A stretch of DNA of 64,000 nt from Roseiarcus sp963779095 (GCA_963779095.1 CAVZWU010000011.1:806001-870000), one strand, 5' to 3'; shown: positions 8,151 through 18,278, numbered from the stretch's first letter. Made by a program: numbers and translations. The notes: a model not told the origin generated them from the sequence alone.

Positions 8151-9162
8151 AGAACCTAAGGACGATCTTGCCGAAATGTTTGCCCTCCCGCATGTAGGCG
8201 AGGGCGCCGCGCGCCTCTGTCCAGGGGAAGACGCGGTCGACCACCGGGCGCATCTTGTGCAGCGCGATCGCGCGGTTCATGTGCTCGAACGATTCTCGGG
8301 AGCCGATCGGGATCCCGCGAACCACGGCGCGGCGGTACAAAATCTCCAGCGGATTGATTTCGCCGGCCGTGCCGCCGACATATCCGATCATATGAATCTG
8401 TCCGCCCATGCGGACGGCTTTCAACGACTGCAGGAAACTGTCGGGGCCTCCGACCTCCACCACATGATCGATCCCGCGGCCGCCGTTGAGCCGCCGGACC
8501 TCCGGATGCCAGACGGGAGTCTTGACGTAGTTGATCGTATGCGTCGCCCCGAGCTTCCTGGCGCGCTCGAGCTTGGCGTCGCTGCTGGAGGTGACGATCG
8601 CCATCGCGCCGAACATGACGGTGAACTGAAGCGCGAATATCGACACGCCCCCCGTGCCCTGCACGAGAACCGTCTCGCCGGCTTTCAAGCGTCCCTCGGT
8701 GACAAGCCCCTGCCAGGCGGTCAGCGCGGCGCAGGGAAGCGTCGCGGCCTCTTCGTCGCTGAGATGCGCGGGCGCATGCACCAGCCCGTGCTGATCGAGG
8801 CGCACATATTCCGACAGCATCCCATCCTGGTCGCCGCCGAGCTGCCGGATATCCTCGGTCTGGTCGAAGTCTCCGCCAAGCCAGCTCTGCCAGAACGTTC
8901 CGAGCACCCGGTCGCCGAGCTTGGCGCGGGTGACGCCTTCGCCGACAGCGACGACCTCGCCCACTCCGTCGGACGTCGGGACGAGCGGCAGCGGGAATTT
9001 GAACGGATAGGTCCCCCCGACCATTTGCGTGTCGCGGTAATTGAGCGAAACCGCCCGGGTCCGGATCACCACTTCGCCAAAGCGCGGCTCGGGTCTGGGA
9101 CGTTCGATCAACGTCAGGTGGTCAAGTCCGAACTGTCCCTCAATCACCCAGGCTTTCATCAT
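8149..9162 (-). CDS. Zinc-less medium-chain alcohol dehydrogenase/quinone-oxidoreductase-like protein
   Basis: This is a 337-residue NAD(P)-dependent MDR-superfamily enzyme. The N-terminal GroES-like domain includes SLNYRDTQM and PLVPTSDGVGEVVAVGEGV. The Rossmann fold begins near 160 with VLVQGTGGVSIFALQ, a GxGxxG-type nucleotide site (GTGGVS). The Cys/His set of zinc-dependent ADHs is lacking. The ATG at 9162 has an upstream AGGA. The longer frame up to 9330 is rejected as start because it overlaps upstream non-coding sequence and adds a low-complexity Arg-rich segment. It is divergent from the racemase operon at 9434, so a shared control region lies between. Substrate unknown. The frame is intact. 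Confidence 0.85.
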   Translation of the reverse strand: MMKAWVIEGQFGLDHLTLIERPRPEPRFGEVVIRTRAVSLNYRDTQMVGGTYPFKFPLPLVPTSDGVGEVVAVGEGVTRAKLGDRVLGTFWQSWLGGDFDQTEDIRQLGGDQDGMLSEYVRLDQHGLVHAPAHLSDEEAATLPCAALTAWQGLVTEGRLKAGETVLVQGTGGVSIFALQFTVMFGAMAIVTSSSDAKLERARKLGATHTINYVKTPVWHPEVRRLNGGRGIDHVVEVGGPDSFLQSLKAVRMGGQIHMIGYVGGTAGEINPLEILYRRAVVRGIPIGSRESFEHMNRAIALHKMRPVVDRVFPWTEARGALAYMREGKHFGKIVLRF

Positions 9163-9433
9163 CTCGTTCCTAAGAGAGCCCCGCCCCAGAGAGCCCCCTC
9201 GAGCGCGGCGCAGATCAGAGCCGGCGCATTCCTCCGATCCCGACCGGGCCGGCGGACCAAAAAGCCGGCAGCGTCGACGCAAATTCTGCCGATTGCTGAA
9301 AATCTTCGCAAGCGCCAAGGGCGGGATCAAAAGGCCTTGTCAGACGCATTGCAACGTTCCATGCTTTCAGTCGAACCTTTTCGAGCCTACGTTGTCGCGG
9401 GCTCCGCCCTTCGCAAAAAAGAGGAGGTCCGTC

Positions 9434-10202
9434 ATGGCCATACATATCAGGGTCGTAACCCCGATCACCACGCAGGGATTCCGCACCGTGGAGGATGCGA
9501 TCGGCCTGGGGTCGGAGGGGGTCAAAGTCGACTTCTCGCATATCGACGCCGGTCCCGCTTCGATCGAATGCGACTTCGAGATCATGCTGTCGCAGCCTGC
9601 AACAACCGCCCGCATCGTCGAAGCGGAGCGAGAGGGCGCCGACGCCGTCGTGATCGACTGCATGGGCGATCCGGCGCTGTTCGCCGGGCGCGAGTGCGTC
9701 TCCATCCCGGTGCTGGGACCCATGCAGACGGCGATGAGCGTGGCGGCGATGATGGGCCACAAATTCAGCGTCGTGACCGTGCTGCGGCGCATTCTGCCGA
9801 TGATCGAAAGGCAGGCCGCGGTCTACGGCATGACCTCCAAGCTGGCCTCGGCGCGTTCGGTCGACATCCCGGTGCTCGAACTGGAGAAGGACCTCGCCGC
9901 GACCAAGCGGGCGCTGATCGCCGAGGCCCGCAAGGCGGTGGTGCAAGACGGCGCGGACTACATCATCTTTCGGCTGCACCGGCATGCTCGGCTGCGCCGA
10001 AGCCGTGCGGCAAGGATTGCTTGCCGACGGCCTCGACGCGCCGGTCATCGATCCGGTGCCTACCGCTGTGAATATGGCCGCCGCGCTGGTGCGCTCGGGC
10101 CTCTCGCACAGCAAGCACGCTTTCCAGCCGCCGCCGAAGAAGGCTGTCGTGGGCTACGCCGGAATGGGAATCGGAGCGGAGAACGCGCTCGCGGCGGAAT
10201 AG
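9434..10202 (+). CDS. Asp/Glu/hydantoin racemase-family protein (one frameshift)
   Basis: The N-terminal two thirds (IRVVTPITTQGF, VVIDCMGDP with the first catalytic Cys, VLGPMQTAM) belong to the aspartate/hydantoin racemase superfamily. The frame breaks at the TTT at 9968-9970. It resumes one frame over with GCTGMLGCAEAV, carrying the second catalytic Cys, and ends with GYAGMGIGAENALAAE. Length is 3n+1, so one inserted T accounts for it. Restored, it is about 255 residues. These two-cysteine, cofactor-independent enzymes racemise hydantoins or amino acids, or decarboxylate malonates. As first gene of an operon with a HyuA-like hydantoinase, hydantoin racemase is the leading guess. A GAGGAGG ribosome site precedes the ATG. 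Confidence 0.82.
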
Positions 10203-10217
10203 CCGTTCATAGCAGCC

Positions 10218-11132
10218 ATGTCGGTCGAAACGCTGGAATCCAACATCTCCGAACCGGTTCGCCGGAAGGGGCTGACGCTCGCACGCGACCGGCTATGGCT
10301 GCTCGTCGTCCCGATGACGCTGTTCTTCGTCGTTTTCTTCGTCTTTCCGGTTCTGACCCTTCTCGCCGACGCCTTCGACAAGCCGATGCCTGGCAGAGTC
10401 GCGCCGCACGGCGATTTCGTTCTGACCAATTTCATCCGCTTCTTTCATCTTCCCCAATATTACAACTCCGCGCTGCTCACGATCGAGATATCGGTTGTCT
10501 CGTCGATCATCGCCGCGATTCTCGGATACCCTCTCGCTTATCTGATCGCGAAGGTCGAACATCCGACGTGGAACACGGTTCTGATGATTTTGGTGCTCGC
10601 GTCGATGCAATTGGACGGGGTGATCCGCCTCTATGGAATGATGGTGCTTCTGGGCGACAACGGGCTGATCAACGGCACGCTGATCCGGTGGCACACGATC
10701 GATAAGCCGCTGCCTCTCATGTACAATGTGTTCGGCGTGATCGTCGGCACGGTCCAGATCACCCTGCCTTTCATGGTGTTGTCGCTGATCGGCGTCATCC
10801 GCGGGATCAGTCCGTCGTTCGAGGAAGCCGCGCGCAGCCTGGGCGCCTCGCCGTGGCGCGCCTTCCGGACCATCACGCTGCCGCTGACAATGCCGGGCCT
10901 GCTCGCCGGCATGCTGCTCGTGTTCGCCCTCTCCAGCAGCAGCTATGTCGTCGCGGCCCTGATGGGCGGGTGGAAAGTCTGGGTGCTGCCGATCCATATT
11001 TTTGAGCGGATCAGCAACAGCGGGCAGTGGCAGTTCGGGGCCGCGCTGTCGACGATTCTGTTCGTCATCAACATCAGCGCGGTTTTTGTGTATCTGGCCG
11101 TCAGCTCCCGGATGACAGGGGGCCGCACGTGA
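10218..11132 (+). CDS. ABC transporter permease, PotB type
   Basis: This 304-residue inner-membrane permease of the spermidine/putrescine/iron (PotB-like) class has an N-terminal transmembrane segment (LLVVPMTLFFVVFFVFPVLTLL, given here as LLVVPMTLFFVV plus FFVFPVLTLL). The EAA loop is near 195-215 (EEAARSLGASPWRAFRTITLPLTMPG). Its stop TGA overlaps the next permease's GTG start at 11129. Its position after the racemase and before a matching permease, binding protein and ATPase defines a complete importer. Intact. Confidence 0.9.
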   Translation: MSVETLESNISEPVRRKGLTLARDRLWLLVVPMTLFFVVFFVFPVLTLLADAFDKPMPGRVAPHGDFVLTNFIRFFHLPQYYNSALLTIEISVVSSIIAAILGYPLAYLIAKVEHPTWNTVLMILVLASMQLDGVIRLYGMMVLLGDNGLINGTLIRWHTIDKPLPLMYNVFGVIVGTVQITLPFMVLSLIGVIRGISPSFEEAARSLGASPWRAFRTITLPLTMPGLLAGMLLVFALSSSSYVVAALMGGWKVWVLPIHIFERISNSGQWQFGAALSTILFVINISAVFVYLAVSSRMTGGRT

Positions 11133-11947
11133 GGGAGGCGGTTCGATTCCACTGGCTGATATGGCTGGGCTCCGCCGCCGCGCTTGTGGTTCTGCTGCTG
11201 CCGGTGGTGATCGTGGTCATGGCGGGGCTGACCGCGGGCGACTATCTGACCTTTCCCCCGCAAGGGCTGTCGCTGCGCTGGGTGGTGGGCTTCCTTCGAT
11301 CGCCAACATTCTTTCCAGCCTATCTGTTCAGCCTTGAGCTTGCCCTGATCACGATGGCGATCTCGTCCGTCATGGGCACGATGGCGGCGGTCTATCTGAC
11401 CCGGTCGCAAGCCAGGGTCGTGGCGGCGATGCGCGGCTTGTTCCTGGCGCCGATCGTTCTGCCGGGCCTGGTTCTCGGACTGGCGCTATACGTTGCCTAC
11501 GTCCTGACCGATATTGGACTGGCGCGGACGTTCGGCGGCCTGCTCATCGGCCATGTCCTGGTCACTTCGCCCTTCGTGCTCGCGACCGTCTCCGCGTCGC
11601 TGGTGGGTTTCGACATTTCGCTCGAGGAGGCCGCCCGCAGTCTGGGCGCCGGTCCGTTGCAGGCGTTCCGGCTGGTGACCCTGAAGATCATCCAGCCGGC
11701 CGTCGCGGCTGGCTCGATTTTTGCGTTCATTATCTCGTTCGGGCAATTCGATCTGTCGCTCTATCTCGGCACGCCGAACCTGACCGGGCTTCCTTATGCG
11801 ATGTACATTTCGCTGCGCTACAAGTTTGAGCCGACTGCCGCGGCGGCGGGCATCTTCGCGATCGCGCTTGTCGTCCTGTCGATGGCGGTGTCGTCGCAGC
11901 TGGTGAACTTGACTAAGCTTGTCTCCAACACGCGGCTTCGATGGTGA
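11129..11947 (+). CDS. ABC transporter permease, PotC type
   Basis: This 272-residue multi-span permease has an EAA loop EEAARSLGAGPLQAFRLVTLKIIQPAV near 165-190. The GTG at 11129 overlaps the preceding stop as GTGA and gives the family-length N-terminus (REAVRFHWLIWLGS). A longer upstream frame is a shadow. It partners the 10218 permease. The substrate class of PotABCD-like systems includes polyamines, but related systems carry amino-acid derivatives and small acids. Confidence 0.9.
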   Translation: MREAVRFHWLIWLGSAAALVVLLLPVVIVVMAGLTAGDYLTFPPQGLSLRWVVGFLRSPTFFPAYLFSLELALITMAISSVMGTMAAVYLTRSQARVVAAMRGLFLAPIVLPGLVLGLALYVAYVLTDIGLARTFGGLLIGHVLVTSPFVLATVSASLVGFDISLEEAARSLGAGPLQAFRLVTLKIIQPAVAAGSIFAFIISFGQFDLSLYLGTPNLTGLPYAMYISLRYKFEPTAAAAGIFAIALVVLSMAVSSQLVNLTKLVSNTRLRW

Positions 11948-12030
11948 TCCTGGAGGCATCGGAAGATCGTTGGATTGCACGCAATAGGCTGTCCAGAGGG
12001 CGCTCAATTTCTAAAGTGGGAGAGGTCGCG

Positions 12031-13137
12031 ATGAACGAGAAGAATGAGACGAAGCTCACTCGTCGCAGTGTGCTCACCGGAGCGGCCGCCGCCGCTGCGG
12101 CCCCCCTGTTCAACATCAACCACGCCTGGTCGAAGGACGTCCTCTGGGACGGCCAGCCGTTCGACGCCGGCGGCCAGACGCTGCGGATCGCGGAGTGGGG
12201 CGGATTCTGGGAGGAATCGGTCCGCAAGTTCATCCTGCAGGACTTCGAGAAGCAGTACAATTGCAAGATCTCCTGGGATTCCGGGTTCCCGTGGTTTCCC
12301 AAATTCTCGGCGGGCGGACCGAAGGATCCCTTCTGCGATATCGCCAACTGGAACCTGAAGGACATGTATCAGACGGCGCGCGCGGGCGACTTCTACCTTC
12401 CCCTCGACGACGTCATCCCCAACGTTCCGAACGCCGCCAATCTCTGGGATTTCGCCAAGGCCACCGGATTGGGCATCACCTGGGCTTACGGGCGCTACAC
12501 GTTCGGCTATCGCACCGATCTCATCGACGCGCCGATCAAGTCCTTCCAGGACTTCTGGCGCCCCTCGTTGGCGGGAAAACGCGGGACGTACGTGACCGTG
12601 AACGAACTGCAGATGACCCTGTTCCTCACCTCATGCGCCGTCTTCGGCAAGGACCCGTTCGATTTCGCCGCCGGCTATGAGGCGATGAAGAAACTGGTTC
12701 CGGTCAAGACCAGCGACTTCACCGGCAACATGCAGGCTTTGCTCGAGCGCGGAGAGGTCGTCGCCTGCAATCAATGGGACGGCGAAATGTGGTCGATGGA
12801 GGACCGCGGCGTGAAGGTCGGCCAATACATCTGGGAGGAGAAGAAGCCGCTGCTGACCCAGACCCGCACCATCAGCAAATACGCGGAGCCCACGCAGAAG
12901 AAGCTCGCGTTCGCGTTCATGAACCAGACGCTGGACCCCAAGGTGTTCGGCAAGTTCGCCGAGCTGTTCTACCTCCGGCCGACCTGCAAGAATATCGAAA
13001 TCACCCCGAAGATGGCGGCGAAAGGCATCACCAACACCGCCGATTCGATCCAGGGATTCTGGATCCCCGACTACCAGCGCTATCTCGATCACGCCGACGA
13101 AGTCGAGGAGACGGTGAACGCCATCTTCGCGGCTTAG
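12031..13137 (+). CDS. Periplasmic substrate-binding protein of the polyamine-type ABC system
   Basis: This 368-residue protein begins with a Tat-like signal (LTRRSVLTGAAAAAAAPLF). It continues as an SBP_bac-type binding protein (LRIAEWGGFWEESVRKF, CDIANWNLKDMYQ, GRYTFGYRTDLID). The ATG at 12031 follows GGGAGAGG and is preferred over in-frame codons from 11941 that overlap the permease. It is exported and delivers ligand to the two permeases. Several Trp residues in the N-terminal lobe could line a pocket for a flat, cationic or ureide ligand, but this is inference. Intact. Confidence 0.9.
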   Translation: MNEKNETKLTRRSVLTGAAAAAAAPLFNINHAWSKDVLWDGQPFDAGGQTLRIAEWGGFWEESVRKFILQDFEKQYNCKISWDSGFPWFPKFSAGGPKDPFCDIANWNLKDMYQTARAGDFYLPLDDVIPNVPNAANLWDFAKATGLGITWAYGRYTFGYRTDLIDAPIKSFQDFWRPSLAGKRGTYVTVNELQMTLFLTSCAVFGKDPFDFAAGYEAMKKLVPVKTSDFTGNMQALLERGEVVACNQWDGEMWSMEDRGVKVGQYIWEEKKPLLTQTRTISKYAEPTQKKLAFAFMNQTLDPKVFGKFAELFYLRPTCKNIEITPKMAAKGITNTADSIQGFWIPDYQRYLDHADEVEETVNAIFAA

Positions 13138-13180
13138 CAGGCCGCAATCGTCAACACCGCGCAGAAAGGGACAGGGCGAA

Positions 13181-14254
13181 TTGGCCGCCGTTGAGCTTGT
13201 CGGATTGTCAAAAGCCTACAGCGGCGCCGTCGCGGTGTCGCGGGTCAGCCTCAAGATCGCGTCCGGCGAGTTCTTCTCCCTCCTCGGCCCATCGGGCTGC
13301 GGCAAGTCCACGACCTTGCGGATGGTCGCTGGCTTCGTCACGCCCGACAAGGGCCAGATCCTGATCGACGGCGACGACATCGTCGACCGGCCGCCTGAGA
13401 AGCGCGATATCGGAATCGTGTTCCAGAACTACGCGATTTTTCCTCACATGAGCGTGGCCGAGAACATCGCTTTCGGCCTGCGCATGCGAAAGGTCGATCG
13501 GGAGACGATCGAGCGCCGCGTGCGCGACGCGCTCCATCAGGTCGGACTGGACAAATACGAAAGCCGATACCAGCGACAGCTCAGCGGCGGCGAGCAGCAA
13601 AGGGTGGCGCTGGCGCGCGTCCTCGTCACCCGCCCCCGCATCCTCCTTCTGGACGAGCCGCTGAGCGCGCTCGACAAGAACCTGCGGGAGGAAATGAAGT
13701 ACTGGATCAAGGGGCTGCAGAGAAGTCTCGGCATCACCACGATCTACGTCACGCATGACCAGAGCGAGGCGCTGACCATGTCCGACCGGATCGGCGTCAT
13801 GAACAAGGCTCGCGTGGTGCAGATCGGTTCGCCGGTCGAGATCTACGAACGCCCGACCGACATTTTCGTCACGACATTCATCGGCCATTCGAATCTCCTG
13901 GACGCGACGGTCGAGCAGTCGACCGCCGACGCCGTCAAGCTCGGGGTGGGCGGCGGGGCGTCGATCGTCGCTCCGCCGCGGAAGGGGTTGGCGCCGGGCC
14001 AGCCGGTCAAGCTCGTCATCCGGCCCGAGAACGTCCTGCTCGACGATGACGGCGGCGGCGGCCTGGCGAGCCTTCCCGGAACCATCGACGCGAAGGTCTA
14101 CCAGGGCGCGCTCATCCGCTACCAGGTCAGCGTCGTGGGACAGTCGATCGTCGCCGAGGTCCAGAACCAGGGCCGGCGACAGCAGCACGATCCTGGGGCC
14201 CGGATCACGATCTTCTGGCGTCCGGAGACGACAGAGGTTCTCCCGATCGACTAA
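13181..14254 (+). CDS. ABC transporter ATP-binding protein, PotA type
   Basis: This 357-residue ATPase has Walker A GPSGCGKST near 38-46, Q-loop VFQNYAIFPHMSV, signature LSGGEQQRVALARVL and Walker B ILLLDEPLSALD. A C-terminal TOBE-like domain follows from about 270. The start is a TTG at 13181 after AGGGACAGGG. No in-frame ATG gives the conserved N-terminus (VELVGLSKAYSGAVAV). It completes the importer encoded from 10218. Intact. Confidence 0.9.
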   Translation: MAAVELVGLSKAYSGAVAVSRVSLKIASGEFFSLLGPSGCGKSTTLRMVAGFVTPDKGQILIDGDDIVDRPPEKRDIGIVFQNYAIFPHMSVAENIAFGLRMRKVDRETIERRVRDALHQVGLDKYESRYQRQLSGGEQQRVALARVLVTRPRILLLDEPLSALDKNLREEMKYWIKGLQRSLGITTIYVTHDQSEALTMSDRIGVMNKARVVQIGSPVEIYERPTDIFVTTFIGHSNLLDATVEQSTADAVKLGVGGGASIVAPPRKGLAPGQPVKLVIRPENVLLDDDGGGGLASLPGTIDAKVYQGALIRYQVSVVGQSIVAEVQNQGRRQQHDPGARITIFWRPETTEVLPID

Positions 14255-14300
14255 GCGATCGGGTCCGAAATTCGATTTCAGCTTCTTTGGGGCGACGGGC

Positions 14301-15846
14301 ATGCGCATCGGGATCGACGTCGGCGGCACCAATACCGACGCCGTCCTCATGAACGGAATGGACGCGGTCGGTTGGCGGAAGACTCCGACCACGCCGGACG
14401 TGGGCTCCGGGATCATCACGGTTCTGCGCGATCTGCTCGCCGACACGAAGGTCGCCGCCGCCGACATCCAGGCGGTGATGATCGGCACCACGCATTTCAC
14501 CAACGCGATCGTCGAGCGCAAGCGGGTGATCGAGGTCGCCGCGATACGACTCGGGCCTCCCCGCGACGCGATCGCTGCCTCCATTCACGGACTGGCCAGC
14601 CGACCTTGCCTCGGTCCTCGGCCGGCACCGGTACATGCTCAAAGGCGGCAATGAATTCGACGGACGCGAGATCGCGCCGCTCGACGAGCTTGGCCTCCGC
14701 GACGTCGCCAGGGATTTGCGGCGCAAGGGGATCACGGCTGCGGCCATCAGCTCGGTCTTCTCGCCGGTCACGTCGGACATGGAGCAGCGGGCCGCGGATA
14801 TTCTCGCCGAAGAAGTTCCGGGGATACGCCTGTCTCTCTCGCACGAGATTGGACGCATCGGCTTTCTCGAACGCGAGAACGCGACCATCATGAACGCCTG
14901 CCTCGTCGATCTCGCCGACGCGGTCGTGTCTTCGTTCCGGCGGGCGCTGCGGGAACTCAGGATTGATGCGCCTTTCTTCATCAGTCAGAACGACGGCACG
15001 CTCATGGCGCCGCAACATGTCGAGCGCTATCCGGTCCTCACCTTCGCCTCAGGGCCGACGAATTCGATGCGCGGCGCGGCGCTGCTTGCCGGCCTCAAGG
15101 AGGCGATGGTCGTCGACATCGGCGGCACGACCTCGGATGTCGGCATGCTGATGCACGGATTCCCGCGCGAAGCGGCGATGTCGGTCGATATCGGGGGCGT
15201 GCGCACCAATTTCCGCATGCCCGACGTCCTCGCCATCGGACTCGGCGGCGGCAGCATCGTGCGCGACGACGGCGCGCGCATCGGCCCCGACTCCGTCGGC
15301 TACGAACTGACCAGCCGGGCGATGGTGTTCGGCGGCGACGTCCTCACCACCACCGACATTGTTGTCGCCGCCGGGCTGCAGGACATCGGCGACCGCTCGC
15401 GGGTGAAGCATGTTTCGAAATCCGTGATCGCGACCGCCATCGACACGATCCACCGCATGGCCGACACCGCCGTCGATCGGATGAAGACCAGCGCTGCGCC
15501 AATGCCGGTGATCCTGGTTGGCGGGGGCGCGATCCTGGTGTCGCGCGGTCTGCCTTCGGCTTCCGAAGTCGTGCACCCACCCCATTCCTCGGTCGCGAAC
15601 GCCATCGGCGCGGCGGTCGCTCAGGTCGGCGGCGAAGTCGATCGGGTGTTCGCCGTCGAGGGGCAGAGCCGCGATGCGGTGCTCGACATCGCCAAGCGGG
15701 AGGCGTGCGAGCGGGCGGTGGCCGCCGGAGCCGACAAATCGACGGTCAAGATCGTCGAGATCGAGGACGTACCGCTCGCCTACCTGCCCGGCAACGCGAC
15801 CCGCATCCGGGCGAAGGCGGTCGGCGATCTCTCTTTGCAATTCTAG
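14301..15846 (+). CDS. Hydantoinase/oxoprolinase-family protein, HyuA-like (one frameshift)
   Basis: The N-terminus MRIGIDVGGTNTDAVLM is the Hydant_A_N phosphate-binding start. After a break between about 14,570 and 14,600 a second frame gives DWPADLASVLGRHRYMLKGGNEFDGREI and the rest of the protein. That part includes the ASKHA-like motifs VVDIGGTTSDVGML and VLAIGLGGGSIV and a conserved ILVGGGAILV. Length is 3n+1, so one inserted base restores about 514 residues. HyuA/OPLAH proteins hydrolyse five-membered cyclic amides, usually with ATP. No HyuB-type partner is present. Instead two DUF917 genes follow at once, an arrangement I associate with hydantoin-type substrates. Confidence 0.85.
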
Positions 15847-15865
15847 GTTAAGCGGAGCGCACAGC

Positions 15866-16957
15866 GTGCGGAAGATTACGCAACAGGATCTGCTCGACCT
15901 CGCGGTCGGCGCGGCTTTCCTCGGCACCGGCGGGGGCGGAGACCCCTATATCGGCCGCCTCATGGTGCAGGCGGCGATGGAGGAAGGCGGAGACGTCGTC
16001 CTGCTCGACCCAACCGAGGTGCCCGACGACGCCTTGGTCATCCCGACCGCGATGATGGGCGCTCCAACCGTTCTCGTCGAGAAGATCCCGAGCGGCGAGG
16101 AGGCGGTCGCCTCTTTGCGCCGGCTCGAAGAGCACCTCGGCAAGAAAGCGTTCGCCACCATGCCGATCGAATGCGGCGGCATCAATTCCACCATCCCGCT
16201 GGTCGTCGGCGCGATGACGGGCCTGCCGGTCATCGACGCGGACGGAATGGGGCGCGCGTTTCCGGAACTGCAGATGGAGACGTTCAGCGTTCTTGGCGTG
16301 AGCGGCTCGCCGATGGTGGTGACCAACGAGTACGGCGACAGCGCGTTGATCGAGGCGCGCGACGAGAAGTTCATGGAATGGATCGCTCGCGGCGTGACCA
16401 TCAGGATGGGCGGCGCCGCCTATATCGCCGAATATTCGATGAGCGGCGCCGACGTGAAGCGGACCGCGGTGCCCAACACCATTTCGCTTGGCATCCAGAT
16501 CGGCCGTTGCCTGCGTGAGGCGAAGGCGGGCCACAAGAACCCGATCGAGGCGCTGTTGCAGATGCTGCCTCAGACCCTCTATTCCTTTGGTAAAGTGATC
16601 TGGCGCGGCAAGGTGATCGACGTCCGGCGCGAGACCAAGATGGGATGGGCGCTCGGATACGCCAAGATCGAGGGTTTCGAGGGATGGAAAGGCGTGATGG
16701 AGATCCAAATCCAGAACGAGAATCTGATCGCCCGCGTCGATGGCAAGGTGCGCGCGATCGTGCCGGACCTGATCTGCATCATGGAGGCCGAGACCGCGGA
16801 GCCCATCACCACCGAGTATCTGCGTTACGGCCAGCGGGTCGTGGTGGTCTCGGTCGCCGTGCCGCCGATCATGCGAACCCCTGAGGCGCTGGAAGTGTTC
16901 GGGCCCAAGGGCTTTCGCATCGACGAGCCGTACACGCCGATCGAGCACATCATATAG
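15866..16957 (+). CDS. DUF917 / S-methyl-thiohydantoin desulfurase-type protein (copy 1)
   Basis: This 363-residue intact protein belongs to the family formerly called DUF917, later linked to S-methyl-thiohydantoin desulfurase (from memory of the family description). Hallmarks are AAFLGTGGGGDPYIGRLM near 18-35, AMMGAPTV near 63, GGINSTIPLVVGAMTGLPVIDADGMGRAFPE (shown here as GGINSTIPLVVGAM and DADGMGRAFPE) and PNTISLGI near 210. The GTG at 15866 lies 20 bases after hyuA and gives the family start RKITQQDLLDLAVGA. Likely cytoplasmic. It probably acts on a hydantoin or thiohydantoin ring together with the HyuA-like enzyme. The reaction is inferred. Confidence 0.85.
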   Translation: MRKITQQDLLDLAVGAAFLGTGGGGDPYIGRLMVQAAMEEGGDVVLLDPTEVPDDALVIPTAMMGAPTVLVEKIPSGEEAVASLRRLEEHLGKKAFATMPIECGGINSTIPLVVGAMTGLPVIDADGMGRAFPELQMETFSVLGVSGSPMVVTNEYGDSALIEARDEKFMEWIARGVTIRMGGAAYIAEYSMSGADVKRTAVPNTISLGIQIGRCLREAKAGHKNPIEALLQMLPQTLYSFGKVIWRGKVIDVRRETKMGWALGYAKIEGFEGWKGVMEIQIQNENLIARVDGKVRAIVPDLICIMEAETAEPITTEYLRYGQRVVVVSVAVPPIMRTPEALEVFGPKGFRIDEPYTPIEHII

Positions 16958-17049
16958 CTCGCCCGCGCCGGGGCCAGATCGATGCCGCGCTTCGCATGTT
17001 TTGACCGCTTCGCCGACACGAACAGACGATTGCTTGGGAAGAAACGCCG

Positions 17050-18252
17050 ATGACCAGGAAACCGGGCGCGAAGGCGCCAAGCCGCGCAAGCTCGAAGGGC
17101 GCGAAGGCGAACAAGTCCACCGTCGCCCCCAAAGGGCGATCTCGCGCCGGCGAGGCTGGGAAAGGCCGTCCGCCGACGATGATCTCGGCGGCCGATCTCG
17201 ACGACATCGCGGTCGGCGGCGCAATTCTCGGCACCGGGGGCGGCGGCGATCCCTATATCGGCAAGCTCATGGCGCAGCGCGCCATTCACAAGCATGGGCC
17301 CGTGCGGATGATCGACGTCGAGGAGGTCGACGACGACGCGCTCGTCGTTCCCTGCGCGATGATGGGCGCGCCGACGGTGATGGTCGAAAAGATCCCTGAG
17401 GGCGGGGAGATCCTGGTCGCGTTTCGCAAGCTCGAGAAATTCCTTGGCAAGAAGATCGGCGCCATTCTGTGCGCGGAGGCGGGAGGCCTGAATTCGACGA
17501 TTCCGTTCGTGATCGGCGCGATGACCGGCATCCCGGTGATCGACGGCGACGGAATGGGCCGAGCCTATCCCGAGCTTCAGATGGTCACCTTCACCATGCA
17601 TGGCGTCTCGGCGACGCCGATGGTGATCGTCGACGACAAGGGCAACACCGTCCTGCTCGAATGCATCGACAACCGGTGGACGGAAAGGCTCGCCCGTTCC
17701 GCCACGATCGAGATGGGCGGCTCCGTCCTCATCACGCTCTACCCGATGAGCGGAGCGGCCGCGAAGACGTCGGCGGTGCGCGGCACTCTGACGCTTGCTC
17801 GACGCCTCGGCGAACTTTTGCGGGAAACCCGCCTCGCGCATGCCGACACGATCGCCGCAATTCAATCAAAGCTCAACGCGCATACGATTTTTGAAGGCCG
17901 GGTGGTCGACATTGCGCGGCGCACCGAGACCGGATTTGCCCGCGGCGACGCCAAATTCGAGGGTCTTGACGCCTACCGCGGGCGCTCATACCGGATCGCT
18001 TTCCAGAACGAGTTCCTGATCGCCGAGCGCGACGGCAAGCCGCTGGTGACCACTCCGGACCTGATCACTCTTCTCGACGCCGACACCGGCGCGCCGATCA
18101 CGACCGAAACCCTGCGGTTCGGGCTCAGGGTGGTGGCGATCGCCATTCCCTGCGCGCCCCAGTGGCGAACCGCGGCGGGGCTCAAGCTTGTTGGCCCGCG
18201 GTACTTTGGCTACGACGTCGAATACCGCCCGTTCGATCCGTCGGCGTCCTGA
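17050..18252 (+). CDS. DUF917 / S-methyl-thiohydantoin desulfurase-type protein (copy 2, basic N-terminal extension)
   Basis: This is a 400-residue paralogue of the preceding gene, with the same motifs in order (GGAILGTGGGGDPYIGKLM, AMMGAPTV, GGLNSTIPFVIGAMTGIPVIDGD in two parts, PDLITLLDADTGAPI). It differs by an extra N-terminal segment of about 45 residues rich in Lys, Arg, Ser and Gly (KAPSRASSKGAKANKSTV and onward). Copy 1 lacks this segment. The ATG at 17050 could overshoot. An internal ATG at 17179 (MISAADLDDIAVGG) would give a protein aligned with copy 1. It ends 26 bases from the oppositely oriented deacetylase gene. Tandem paralogues usually form a heteromer or act on successive substrates. 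Neither is shown here. Confidence 0.85.
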   Translation: MTRKPGAKAPSRASSKGAKANKSTVAPKGRSRAGEAGKGRPPTMISAADLDDIAVGGAILGTGGGGDPYIGKLMAQRAIHKHGPVRMIDVEEVDDDALVVPCAMMGAPTVMVEKIPEGGEILVAFRKLEKFLGKKIGAILCAEAGGLNSTIPFVIGAMTGIPVIDGDGMGRAYPELQMVTFTMHGVSATPMVIVDDKGNTVLLECIDNRWTERLARSATIEMGGSVLITLYPMSGAAAKTSAVRGTLTLARRLGELLRETRLAHADTIAAIQSKLNAHTIFEGRVVDIARRTETGFARGDAKFEGLDAYRGRSYRIAFQNEFLIAERDGKPLVTTPDLITLLDADTGAPITTETLRFGLRVVAIAIPCAPQWRTAAGLKLVGPRYFGYDVEYRPFDPSAS

Positions 18253-18278
18253 AAGGTCAGCCGCGAGCGTTCAACCGG

